The notes beneath the pieces were generated by a model. It ran no database searches. It saw only the letters and a program-made list of their open reading frames with translations, and was not told the DNA's origin. From positions 1-55,590 of the forward strand of contig DASUWY010000081.1 in NCBI GenBank assembly GCA_036378175.1: 55,590 nucleotides of DNA, read 5' to 3'. This document shows positions 6,919 through 14,048 of this stretch, in pieces. Numbering within the stretch: the first letter of the stretch is position 1; each line of letters begins with the position of its first letter. This stretch comes from Thermoleophilaceae bacterium. GTDB taxonomy: Bacteria; Actinomycetota; Thermoleophilia; Solirubrobacterales; Thermoleophilaceae. Both the position numbers and the translations under genes were made by a program.

Positions 6919-8204
6919 TGATTGCCTCGCGTGGTGCAACGATGGCGGTCGACTGGGAGCAGCGCGTGGACTTCCCACGGCTGCGAAAGGAACGGCTGGA
7001 GCGCGCTCGCACGGCGCTGAGCGCTTCTGACCTCGGCGCGGTGCTGCTGTTCGATCAGAACAACATCCGCTACGTCACGAGCACGCACATCGGCGAGTGG
7101 GCTCGCGACAAGAGCGCGCGCTGCGTGCTGCTGCCGCGGGTGGGCGACCCTGTGCTCTGGGACTTCGGCTCCGCCGCTCGCCACCACCAGATGTACGCGC
7201 CGTGGCTGCCGGACTCGAGCTGGCGCCCCGGGGTGTCGAGCATGCGGGGCGCGATGCCGCAGCAGACGGGCGTGCCCGACCTGCTCGCCGGCCACATCCA
7301 CGACGTGCTGCGCGAGCACGGCCTGGAGAAGGAGCCGCTCGGGATCGACCTCACCGACATGGAGACGCTCGCCTCTCTCCACCGCCTGAACATCCCCACG
7401 GCGAACGCGCAGCCCGTGATGCTGAGCGCCCGCAAGCTGAAGACCGAGGACGAGATCGCGCTGCTCGACCACGCGGCCGCGATCGTGGACGCGGTGTACG
7501 AGCGCATCTACGAGATGCTTCGGCCGGGCGTGCGCGAGCACGAGATCGTGGCCGAGGCGCAGCGCTTCCTGTTCGAGCTCGGCTCGGAGCAGGTGGAGGC
7601 GATCAACGCCGTGTCCGGCGATCGCTGCAACCCTCACCCGCACGTGTTCTCAGACCGCCTGCTGCGCCCCGGGGACCAGGCATTCTTCGACATCATCCAC
7701 TCGTTCATGGGCTACCGGACGTGCTACTACCGCACGTTCTGCGTGGGCGGCGCGACGCAATCGCAGCTCGACGCTTACAAGCAGTGCCGCGAGTGGCTCG
7801 ACGCCGCGATCGAGCTCGTGCGCCCGGGCGTGACCACCGATCAGATCGCGGCCGTATGGCCCACCGCCGAGGAACTCGGCTTCGCGAGCGAGGAGGCGTG
7901 CTTCGGCCTCCAGTTCGGTCACGGCCTTGGCGTGGGGCTGTACGAGGCGCCGATGATCTCGCGCCTGCACTCGTTCCACGATCCGGTGGAGATCGAGGAG
8001 GGCATGGTGTTCGCGCTCGAGACCTACTGCCCCGCGAGCGACGGGCGTTCGGCGGCGCGCATCGAGGAGGAGGTGCTCGTGACCGCCGAGGGTCCGGAGA
8101 TCCTCACCCGCTTCCCGGGCGAGGAGCTGCTCGTGGCCGGCCGCCAGTATGTGCGCGGCGCGGACCTCATGAAGGGAGCGGGCGACCCCGTGGCGGCGAA
8201 GTGA
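6918..8204 (+). CDS. M24-fold (creatinase/prolidase-like) enzyme with altered metal site
   Basis: A 428-residue pita-bread-fold protein with an N-terminal creatinase-like domain (about 30-170) and a C-terminal M24 domain (about 190-410). Against prolidase, the metal ligands are Asp in DQAFFDIIHSF (kept), Cys in GYRTCYYRTF where the second Asp belongs, His in FGHGLGVGLYEAP (kept), Glu in FALETYC (kept) and Glu in RIEEEVLV (kept). Replacement of a dinuclear-metal Asp by Cys argues against ordinary Xaa-Pro peptidase action. Creatinase and DMSP lyase DddP show that this fold can do other chemistry. The ATG at 6918 fits the leaderless promoter; a second ATG at 6942 is possible. Its stop overlaps the next gene's GTG. 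Confidence 0.85.
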   Translation: MIASRGATMAVDWEQRVDFPRLRKERLERARTALSASDLGAVLLFDQNNIRYVTSTHIGEWARDKSARCVLLPRVGDPVLWDFGSAARHHQMYAPWLPDSSWRPGVSSMRGAMPQQTGVPDLLAGHIHDVLREHGLEKEPLGIDLTDMETLASLHRLNIPTANAQPVMLSARKLKTEDEIALLDHAAAIVDAVYERIYEMLRPGVREHEIVAEAQRFLFELGSEQVEAINAVSGDRCNPHPHVFSDRLLRPGDQAFFDIIHSFMGYRTCYYRTFCVGGATQSQLDAYKQCREWLDAAIELVRPGVTTDQIAAVWPTAEELGFASEEACFGLQFGHGLGVGLYEAPMISRLHSFHDPVEIEEGMVFALETYCPASDGRSAARIEEEVLVTAEGPEILTRFPGEELLVAGRQYVRGADLMKGAGDPVAAK

Positions 8205-9163
8205 GCCGCACGCAGGCGTCGAAGGCGTCCGAAGCCGCGCCGGATCGCGAGGAGGCGCTCGAGCTGTATCGCCGGATGCTGCTCATCCGGCGCTTCGAGG
8301 ACACGGTGCAGGATCTCTTCCTCAAGGGCGAGGTGCACGGCACCACACACCTCTACTCCGGCCAGGAGGCCGTGGCGGTGGGCGTGTGCTCGGTGCTCGG
8401 CGAGCACGACCGCGTGGCCGGCACATACCGCGGGCACGGGCACGCGCTGGCGCTGGGCGTGGAGGCCCAGGGCCTGCTCGACGAGCTGCTCGGCCGGGCC
8501 ACGGGAGTGTGCGGCGGCCGCGCCGGATCGATGAACGTGATCGACCTCGAGCACCGGCTGATCGGCTGCTTCGGGATCGTGGGCGGGAGCATCGCGGCCG
8601 CAACCGGCGCGGCGCTGGCGTTGAAGCGCGAGGGCGGCGTGGCCGTGGCGTTCTTCGGCGACGGCGCCATCAACCAGGGCTACTTCCACGAGTGCCTCAA
8701 CTTCGCGCGCGTGTTCCGGCTGCCCGCGGTGTACGTCTGCGAGAACAACCTGTACGGCGAGTTCACCCCGTACGAGCAGGTGACCGCCGGCGAGATCCGC
8801 GCGCGGGCCGAGACCCTCGACATTCCGTCTCAAACGATCGACGGCAACGACGTGTGGGGCGTGCAGACCGCCGCGCGCGAGGCCGTGCAGCGGGCGCGCG
8901 CCGGCGAGGGTCCGTGCTTCATCGAGGCGCTCACCTACCGCTTCGTGGGCCACTCGCGAAGCGACCCAGGCCGCTACCGCAAGCCCGGGGAGCTGGACTC
9001 CTGGCGCGAGCGCGACCCGCTCATCCGCGCACGCGACGCGATCGGCGACACCGAGGAGGTCGACCAGGCGGTGGAGGCGCAGATCGCCCAGATGATCGAG
9101 AACGCGCTGGCGGCGCCGTTCCCGTCACCCGATCCGAACGCCCGGGAGTACAAGGATGGCTGA
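8201..9163 (+). CDS. Thiamine-diphosphate 2-oxoacid dehydrogenase E1 alpha subunit
   Basis: A 320-residue E1 alpha subunit of the pyruvate/acetoin dehydrogenase type. RRMLLIRRFEDTVQDLFLKG at the N-terminus, TGVCGGRAGSMNVIDLEHR in the middle and the thiamine-diphosphate motif GDGAINQGYFHE...ENNLYG are all present, as is RFVGHSRSDPGRYR near the end. With E1 beta it decarboxylates a 2-oxoacid or acetoin-like diketone and passes the acyl group to lipoyl-E2. The length suits the AcoA type. Start GTG at 8201 overlaps the upstream stop (GTGA), so translation is coupled; longer in-frame readings upstream merely cross the M24 gene. Neither E2 nor E3 is in the window. Confidence 0.92.
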   Translation: MSRTQASKASEAAPDREEALELYRRMLLIRRFEDTVQDLFLKGEVHGTTHLYSGQEAVAVGVCSVLGEHDRVAGTYRGHGHALALGVEAQGLLDELLGRATGVCGGRAGSMNVIDLEHRLIGCFGIVGGSIAAATGAALALKREGGVAVAFFGDGAINQGYFHECLNFARVFRLPAVYVCENNLYGEFTPYEQVTAGEIRARAETLDIPSQTIDGNDVWGVQTAAREAVQRARAGEGPCFIEALTYRFVGHSRSDPGRYRKPGELDSWRERDPLIRARDAIGDTEEVDQAVEAQIAQMIENALAAPFPSPDPNAREYKDG

Positions 9164-10151
9164 GGTGGAGTTCCGCGTAGCCATCCGCGACGCTCTGGCC
9201 GAGGAGCTCGAGCGCGACGAGCGGGTGGTGGTGTTCGGGGAGGACGTGGCAGCGGCCGGCGGAGTATTCGTCACCACCCCTGGACTGCTCGAGCGCTTCG
9301 GCCCCGACCGCGTGTTCGACACTCCGATCTCCGAGCTCGCCCTGGCGGGCGCCGCCTTCGGCAGCGCGGTGTGCGGGCTGCGGCCGGTGATCGAGATCAT
9401 GTTCGGCGACTTCCTGCCGCTGGTGATGGACAGCCTCGTGAACCAGGCGTCCAAGTACTGGTACATCTCGAACGAGCAGGCGAGCGTGCCGCTAGTGGTG
9501 CGCTCGGCGGTGGGCGCGGGCGGGCGCTTCGGCGCGATTCACTCGCAGAGCCCGGTCACGTGGTTCCACGCGGTGCCGGGGTTGAAGCTCGTGGCGCCGA
9601 GCACGCCGGCGGATGCCAAGGCGTTGCTCAAGGCCGCCGTGAGAGACGACAACCCCGTCCTCTTCCTGGAGCACAAGCGGCTCTACTCCATGAAGGAGGA
9701 CGTCGGAGGGGGGAGGTCGGAGGCCGGAGAACTTGGGTCTGCTGCGGTGCGGCGGGATGGGTCAGATGTCACGCTTGTGTCGGTCATGAAGGGGGTTCAT
9801 GACTGCCTTGCCGCTGCTGAGCTTCTTGCCGAGGATGGGATCGACGCCGAGGTGATTGACCTTCGTACGCTGCGGCCGCTCGATCGCGCGGCCATCGCGG
9901 AGTCGCTCGCCAAAACCAACCGGCTCGCCGCGGTGGAGGAGGGACCGCGGACGGGTGGGTGGGCCGGCGAGGTGCTTGCGGTGGCCGCGGAGGAATCGCT
10001 CGATGATGTGGACGATCTCTGGCGGATCACCACGCCGGAGCACCCCATCCCGTACAGCCCGTCGCTCGAGGACGCGTTCCTTCCCGGTGCCGAGGCGATC
10101 GCCGAGTCGGTGCGCGCGCGCTTGGGCTTTGCCGTAACCGCCCGCGACTAG
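9156..10151 (+). CDS. Thiamine-diphosphate 2-oxoacid dehydrogenase E1 beta subunit
   Basis: A 331-residue E1 beta subunit (AcoB/PdhB type). It begins with the family's FR.AI.DAL.EEL..D..V...GEDVA pattern and includes FDTPISELALAGAAFGSAV, the conserved EIMFGDF, and a C-terminal transketolase domain with VIDLRTLRPLD and EEGPRTGGWAGE. It overlaps E1 alpha by 8 bases (ATGGCTGA), the usual stoichiometric arrangement. At 9703-9730 four 7-base repeats run through the coding sequence, in a loop where relatives vary (KEDVGGGRSEAGELG). From there to about 9870 codons ending in T become common (CTT, GCT, GTT), unlike the rest of the gene. The protein motifs stay intact, so the gene is probably functional. 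Confidence 0.92.
   Translation: MAEVEFRVAIRDALAEELERDERVVVFGEDVAAAGGVFVTTPGLLERFGPDRVFDTPISELALAGAAFGSAVCGLRPVIEIMFGDFLPLVMDSLVNQASKYWYISNEQASVPLVVRSAVGAGGRFGAIHSQSPVTWFHAVPGLKLVAPSTPADAKALLKAAVRDDNPVLFLEHKRLYSMKEDVGGGRSEAGELGSAAVRRDGSDVTLVSVMKGVHDCLAAAELLAEDGIDAEVIDLRTLRPLDRAAIAESLAKTNRLAAVEEGPRTGGWAGEVLAVAAEESLDDVDDLWRITTPEHPIPYSPSLEDAFLPGAEAIAESVRARLGFAVTARD
9703..9730 (+). repeat. Four heptamers inside the E1 beta coding sequence
   Basis: TCGGAGG, GGGGAGG, TCGGAGG and CCGGAGA follow one another without gap. Loss or gain of one unit would shift the reading frame. Confidence 0.65.
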
Positions 10152-10186
10152 TTCACCCGAATGAGGTGAGGCCGCCAGAGGCCGCG
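10149..10186 (+). repeat. 38-bp direct repeat, copy 1
   Basis: Begins with the stop codon of E1 beta (TAG) and matches 10683-10720 at 35 of 38 positions. It contains a small hairpin (TCACC / GGTGA, 7-base loop). The two copies flank the DUF7144 gene exactly. Confidence 0.75.
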
Positions 10187-10208
10187 GGCGCGAGGGTCGC
10201 TGCCTGCC

Positions 10209-10682
10209 GTGAAGTACGAACCTGTCAGATTCCTGCAACCGCCACAGGGCGACGGGATCCTGCTGGTCCCGACGGTCCCGCAGCGGCGCGAGGCGCACAC
10301 AGGCTGGACCGCCTTCGCCGGAATCATGATCCTGCTCGCGGCGTTGGTGAACCTCGTCTGGGGCTTCTTCGAGATCGCCAACGACTACTACTTCAGCGGC
10401 GACACGGTGGCCGCTGGCTCGCACTCCCTCTGGGGGTGGCTGTATGTCCTGGGGGGCGTCTTCCTCCTGCTGATTGCGCCGCTCGTGTTTCTGCGCAACC
10501 CGGTGGGACTCTTCTTCGGGTGCGTCGCGGTGGTACTCAACGCGCTGACGCACGCCCTCGGTTTTGGGCACCGGCCGGTGTGGTCGATCGTGGCGCTCGG
10601 GATCGATGCGCTGGTGCTCTATGCGCTTGTCACGTACGGCGCGCGCATCCACGAGCCGCGGCGCCGCGCCGGAAGCGTCTAG
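10209..10682 (+). CDS. DUF7144-type four-helix membrane protein (copy 1)
   Basis: A 157-residue membrane protein with four predicted spans: about 38-56 (FAGIMILLAALVNLVWGFF), 75-95 (WGWLYVLGGVFLLLIAPLVF), 100-118 and 125-143. The N-terminal stretch of about 30 residues is soluble. The pattern GWTAFAGIMILLAALVN and the WGWLYVLGG segment match the second copy at 12713 (GWVLFAGIMIAMLGVLN, WGWVTLFIG), so they are paralogues. Role unknown. The GTG start is preferred over later codons because the shared hydrophobic core begins only about 30 residues in. It is bounded on both sides by the 38-bp direct repeat. Confidence 0.8.
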   Translation: MKYEPVRFLQPPQGDGILLVPTVPQRREAHTGWTAFAGIMILLAALVNLVWGFFEIANDYYFSGDTVAAGSHSLWGWLYVLGGVFLLLIAPLVFLRNPVGLFFGCVAVVLNALTHALGFGHRPVWSIVALGIDALVLYALVTYGARIHEPRRRAGSV

Positions 10683-10720
10683 TAGTTCACCCGGATGAGG
10701 TGAGGCCGCCGGAGCCCGCG
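10683..10720 (+). repeat. 38-bp direct repeat, copy 2
   Basis: Starts right after the stop of the DUF7144 gene and matches copy 1 at 35 of 38 positions, with the same small hairpin. Confidence 0.75.
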
Positions 10721-10740
10721 CGCCCCAGCATGCGCATGGG

Positions 10741-12669
10741 ATGGCCACCAAGACCAAGCCTCGCCGTGCCGACGTAGTCAAGCCCGCGGCCGCCGCGGCC
10801 CCGCAGAGCGCGGCTGCGCCGTCGCCGTTCACCCCGATCGCCGACTACGCGTTCCTCTCGAACTGTCACACCGGCGCCCTGGTGGCGCCCGATGGCGCGA
10901 TCGACTGGCTGTGCGTTCCGTCGTTCGACTCCCCCAGCGTGTTCGGCAGCCTTCTCGACCGCGGCGCAGGCGCGTTCCGGCTCGGGCCGTTCGGCATGAC
11001 CGTGCCCACCGAACGCATCTACGAGCCTGGCACGAACACCGTGGCCACCACATGGCACACGGGCCGCGGCTGGCTGCTCGTGCGCGACGCGCTCACGATG
11101 GGACCCCGCCACGGCGAGGACGGCGTCACGCCGCACACCCGCCCGCCGGCCGACGAGGACGCCGAGCACGTGCTCGTGCGCACCGCGCTCTGCCTCGACG
11201 GCGAGGTGGAGGTGGAGCTCGTGTGCGAGCCGGTGTTCGACTACGGGCGGGTGCCCGCCAACTGGTCGGTGGTGGGTGAGAGTCGTCATGCGGCGGACGC
11301 TTCCGGCGCGGGCGTGACGATCCGATTGCACACGGACATGGAGCTCGGCATGGAGGGCTCGCGGATGCGCGCCCGGCACGTGCTCAGGAAGGGGGAGCAG
11401 CTCTACTGCGCGCTCTCGTGGGCGGAGGATCTCGCATGCCCGGAGACCGCCGACGAGGCGAACGCCCAGCTCGCCGCCACGACGAGCTTCTGGCGCAACT
11501 GGCTGGCCGCCTCCCGGCGGCCCGATCACCGCTTCCTGCAGGCGATAGAGCGCTCCGCCCTCACGATCAAGGGCCTCACCTACATGCCCACCGGCGCGAC
11601 GGTTGCGGCTCTTACAACCTCGCTGCCGGAGACTCCGGGGGGCGAGCGCAACTGGGATTACCGCTACACGTGGATCCGCGACACCACCTTCACCCTCCAG
11701 GCGCTGCACTGGCTCAACCTCAACTGGGAGGCGGACGAGTTCATGCAGTTCGTCGCGGACCTCGAGCCGAACGAGGACGGAGCGCTGCAGATCATGTACG
11801 GCATCGACGGCCGGCGCGACCTCACCGAATCGGTGCGGGAAGAGCTGTCGGGCTACGCCGGGGCCCATCCCGTCCGGATCGGCAACGGCGCCTTTGACCA
11901 GCGCCAGAACGACGTGTATGGCGCGGTGCTCGACTCGGTGCTTCTGCACACGCGCCGTAGCCAGCGACTTCCCAGGGCGCTCTGGCCGATCGTCGAGGCG
12001 CAGGCGGATGGCGCCACCCGCGTATGGCGAAAGCCGGACCAGGGGATCTGGGAGGCGCGCGGCAAGCCGCAGCACTACGTGTCGTCCAAGCTGATGTGCT
12101 GGGTTGCGCTCGACCGTGCGGCGAAGCTGGCGGACATTCGCGGAGATGGCAAGCGCCGCTCCGAGTGGGCCGCCACCGCGGAGGAGATCCGGGGGGACAT
12201 CCTCGAGCATGGAGTGAGCGAGCGCGGCGTGCTCCGTCAGCACTACGACACGGACGCGCTCGACGCCTCCACCCTCCTCGCTGCGCTCTTCCGCTTCCTA
12301 CCGGGTGACGACGAGCGACTGCGCGCGACCGTGCTCGCCATCGCCAATGAGCTCACCGACGATGGCTTCGTTCTCCGCTACCTCACTTCGGAGACCGACG
12401 ACGGACTGAGCGGCAAGGAGGGAACCTTCCTCATCTGCTCCTTCTGGCTGGTCTCCGCCCTCTCGATCGTCGGCGAGCTGCAGCGCGCCCGTGACCTCAT
12501 GGAACGGCTCCTGCGGGTGGCATCGCCGCTCGGGCTGTACGCGGAGGAGTTCGACTCGGCAACCGGGAGGCACCTCGGCAACTTCCCGCAGGCGTTCTCG
12601 CACCTGGCTCTGATCGAGGCCGCGGGACGAATCATCCTCGCCGAGTTCTCGTCGGAGATCAACACTTGA
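10741..12669 (+). CDS. GH15-family glucoamylase/trehalase-like glycosidase
   Basis: A 642-residue glycoside hydrolase. The N-terminal beta domain begins IADYAFLSNCHTGALVAPDG and IDWLCVPSFDSPSVF, typical of bacterial GH15 proteins. The (alpha/alpha)6 barrel contains NWDYRYTWIRDTTFTLQALH, then GIWEARGKPQHYVSSKLMCW with the probable catalytic acid Glu, and YAEEFDSATGRHLGNFPQAF with the probable catalytic base. It would hydrolyse alpha-glucosides; actinobacterial members of this size include trehalases, so either trehalose or maltodextrin is possible. There is no signal peptide, only an Ala/Pro-rich lead of about 30 residues, so it is likely cytoplasmic. The next gene starts 43 bases after its stop. 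Confidence 0.9.
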   Translation: MATKTKPRRADVVKPAAAAAPQSAAAPSPFTPIADYAFLSNCHTGALVAPDGAIDWLCVPSFDSPSVFGSLLDRGAGAFRLGPFGMTVPTERIYEPGTNTVATTWHTGRGWLLVRDALTMGPRHGEDGVTPHTRPPADEDAEHVLVRTALCLDGEVEVELVCEPVFDYGRVPANWSVVGESRHAADASGAGVTIRLHTDMELGMEGSRMRARHVLRKGEQLYCALSWAEDLACPETADEANAQLAATTSFWRNWLAASRRPDHRFLQAIERSALTIKGLTYMPTGATVAALTTSLPETPGGERNWDYRYTWIRDTTFTLQALHWLNLNWEADEFMQFVADLEPNEDGALQIMYGIDGRRDLTESVREELSGYAGAHPVRIGNGAFDQRQNDVYGAVLDSVLLHTRRSQRLPRALWPIVEAQADGATRVWRKPDQGIWEARGKPQHYVSSKLMCWVALDRAAKLADIRGDGKRRSEWAATAEEIRGDILEHGVSERGVLRQHYDTDALDASTLLAALFRFLPGDDERLRATVLAIANELTDDGFVLRYLTSETDDGLSGKEGTFLICSFWLVSALSIVGELQRARDLMERLLRVASPLGLYAEEFDSATGRHLGNFPQAFSHLALIEAAGRIILAEFSSEINT

Positions 12670-12712
12670 GCCCGGTTGGAGAGGCAGCAAGTCACCATCG
12701 AAAGGAGAGATC

Positions 12713-13144
12713 GTGGCCACTACATCAGTGAGGCCGGCCGACGCCGGCTATCCGCGCGGAGGCGCGGCAAAGGGCGGCGGCTGGGTGCTGTTCGCCGGAA
12801 TCATGATCGCGATGCTGGGCGTCCTGAACGTGATCTACGGCATCGCCGCCATCGGCAACGCGCACTTCTTCGTGCACGGCACGAACTACGTGTTCGGGAG
12901 CCTGAACACGTGGGGTTGGGTGACCCTGTTCATCGGGATCTTCCAGCTGTTCGTGGCGTATTCGATCTGGTCGGGCGGCGCGTTCGGCCGCTGGGCTGGC
13001 ATCGCCATCGCGAGCCTGAACGCGATCACGGCGCTGCTGTCGATCCCGGCATATCCGTTCTGGTCGCTGGCGATCTTCGCCGTCGACGTCCTGATCGTCT
13101 ACGGCCTGGCGGCGTATGGCGGTGACCCTGAGCTAGCGCGCTAG
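12713..13144 (+). CDS. DUF7144-type four-helix membrane protein (copy 2)
   Basis: A 143-residue paralogue of the gene at 10209, with spans at about 24-44, 65-83, 90-107 and 112-132. Conserved stretches are GGWVLFAGIMIAMLGVLN and LNTWGWVTLFIGIFQLF. The GTG start has a good ribosome binding site, AAAGGAGAG, at the normal distance. Role unknown. Just after its stop lies a degraded copy of its own last 63 bases (13162-13224), so a third tandem paralogue was once present. Confidence 0.85.
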   Translation: MATTSVRPADAGYPRGGAAKGGGWVLFAGIMIAMLGVLNVIYGIAAIGNAHFFVHGTNYVFGSLNTWGWVTLFIGIFQLFVAYSIWSGGAFGRWAGIAIASLNAITALLSIPAYPFWSLAIFAVDVLIVYGLAAYGGDPELAR

Positions 13145-13161
13145 GCCACCGTAAAAACCAC

Positions 13162-13224
13162 CGCTGGCGATCTTCGCCGTTGACGTCCTGGTCGTCTATG
13201 GCCTCGCGTCCTACGGTGGCGATC
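13162..13224 (+). pseudogene. Remnant of a third DUF7144 gene (3' end only)
   Basis: This stretch aligns without gaps to the end of the 12713 gene. The translation LAIFAVDVLVVYGLASYGGD matches LAIFAVDVLIVYGLAAYGGD at 18 of 20 residues, while many base differences are synonymous. It therefore diverged as a working gene before losing its 5' part. No start codon or membrane segments 1-3 remain. Confidence 0.75.
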
Positions 13225-13274
13225 GCACAATCGGTGCACGAACAGCCGCGGGCCGCTCCTAGAATCGCCCGATC

Positions 13275-14048
13275 CTGAGGATCGCCACCTGGAACGTGAA
13301 CTCGCTGCTCGCGCGCATGCCGCGCGTGCTCGAATGGTTGCCGCAGGCGGAGCCGGACGTGCTCTGCCTGCAGGAGACGAAGGTGAGCGAGGACACGTTC
13401 CCGCACCTCGAGCTCCAGGCGCTCGGCTACGAGACCGCCGCATATGGCCTGGGCGCCTGGAACGGCGTGGCGATCCTCTCGCGCGTGGGCCTCGAGGACG
13501 TCGCGCGCGGCTTCGCCGAGGAGCCCGGCTTCCCGGACCCTGAGGCGCGCGCCATCGCGGCCACCTGCGGCGGCGTGCGGGTGCATTCCGTCTACGTGCC
13601 CAACGGGCGGACGCCGGACAGCCCGCACTACGAGTACAAGCTCGCGTGGCTCGCGGCGCTCCGCGACGCCGTGGAGGCGGAGCTCGATGGCTCGCCTCCG
13701 CTCGCCCTGCTCGGCGACTTCAACATCGCACCCACCGACGACGACGTGTGGGACCCGGCACTTTTCGTCGAGTCGACACACGTGACGGCGGCGGAGCGCG
13801 ACGCGCTGGGACGGCTGCTGGACCTCGGCTTCACCGACGTCCAGCCGCGCATCGTGAAGGGCCAGCCGTTCACCTACTGGGACTACCGGGCGGGCAACTT
13901 CCACAAGGGCTTCGGCATGCGCATCGACCTCGTGCTGCTGGCGGACGCGCTCGCGCCAAAGCTGAAGGACGCCTACATCGACCGCGACGCGCGTAAGGGC
14001 AAGAAGCCCTCAGATCACGCGCCGGTGGTGGTGGATCTCGACCTGTAG
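13275..14048 (+). CDS. xthA: Exonuclease III (AP endonuclease), apparent CTG start
   Basis: A 257-residue exonuclease III, a metal-dependent enzyme that nicks abasic sites and removes 3' blocks in base-excision repair. Motifs are all present: RIATWNVNSL (metal-site Asn), LCLQETKV (metal Glu), VYVPNG, LLGDFNIAP (Asp/Asn pair) and the final SDHAPVVVDL (catalytic Asp-His). The family begins M-R-I-A-T-W-N-V-N. Here the codon before Arg is CTG, a stop (TAG) lies five codons further up, and no ATG, GTG or TTG lies between. A GTG at 13296 would delete the metal-site Asn region. TAGAAT at 13260-13265 could be a -10 box that starts transcription close to the CTG. The 3' end overlaps the convergent membrane gene by 34 bases. 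Confidence 0.9.
   Translation: MRIATWNVNSLLARMPRVLEWLPQAEPDVLCLQETKVSEDTFPHLELQALGYETAAYGLGAWNGVAILSRVGLEDVARGFAEEPGFPDPEARAIAATCGGVRVHSVYVPNGRTPDSPHYEYKLAWLAALRDAVEAELDGSPPLALLGDFNIAPTDDDVWDPALFVESTHVTAAERDALGRLLDLGFTDVQPRIVKGQPFTYWDYRAGNFHKGFGMRIDLVLLADALAPKLKDAYIDRDARKGKKPSDHAPVVVDLDL

Noticed and set aside
7097-8200. Very long open frame running through the M24 gene into E1 alpha
   Set aside because: It is open only because of GC bias; its translation is Arg/Ala/Pro-rich, and E1 alpha starts at the GTG at 8201.
6918-8204. Considered as a true Xaa-Pro dipeptidase (pepQ)
   Set aside because: One metal ligand is replaced by Cys and the operon partner is a dehydrogenase E1.
9156-10151. E1 beta as a pseudogene because of the repeat and odd codons
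   Set aside because: The frame and all family motifs are intact over the normal length.
10149-10720. Direct repeats as attachment sites of a mobile element
   Set aside because: No integrase or transposase lies between or beside them and the flanked gene has local paralogues.
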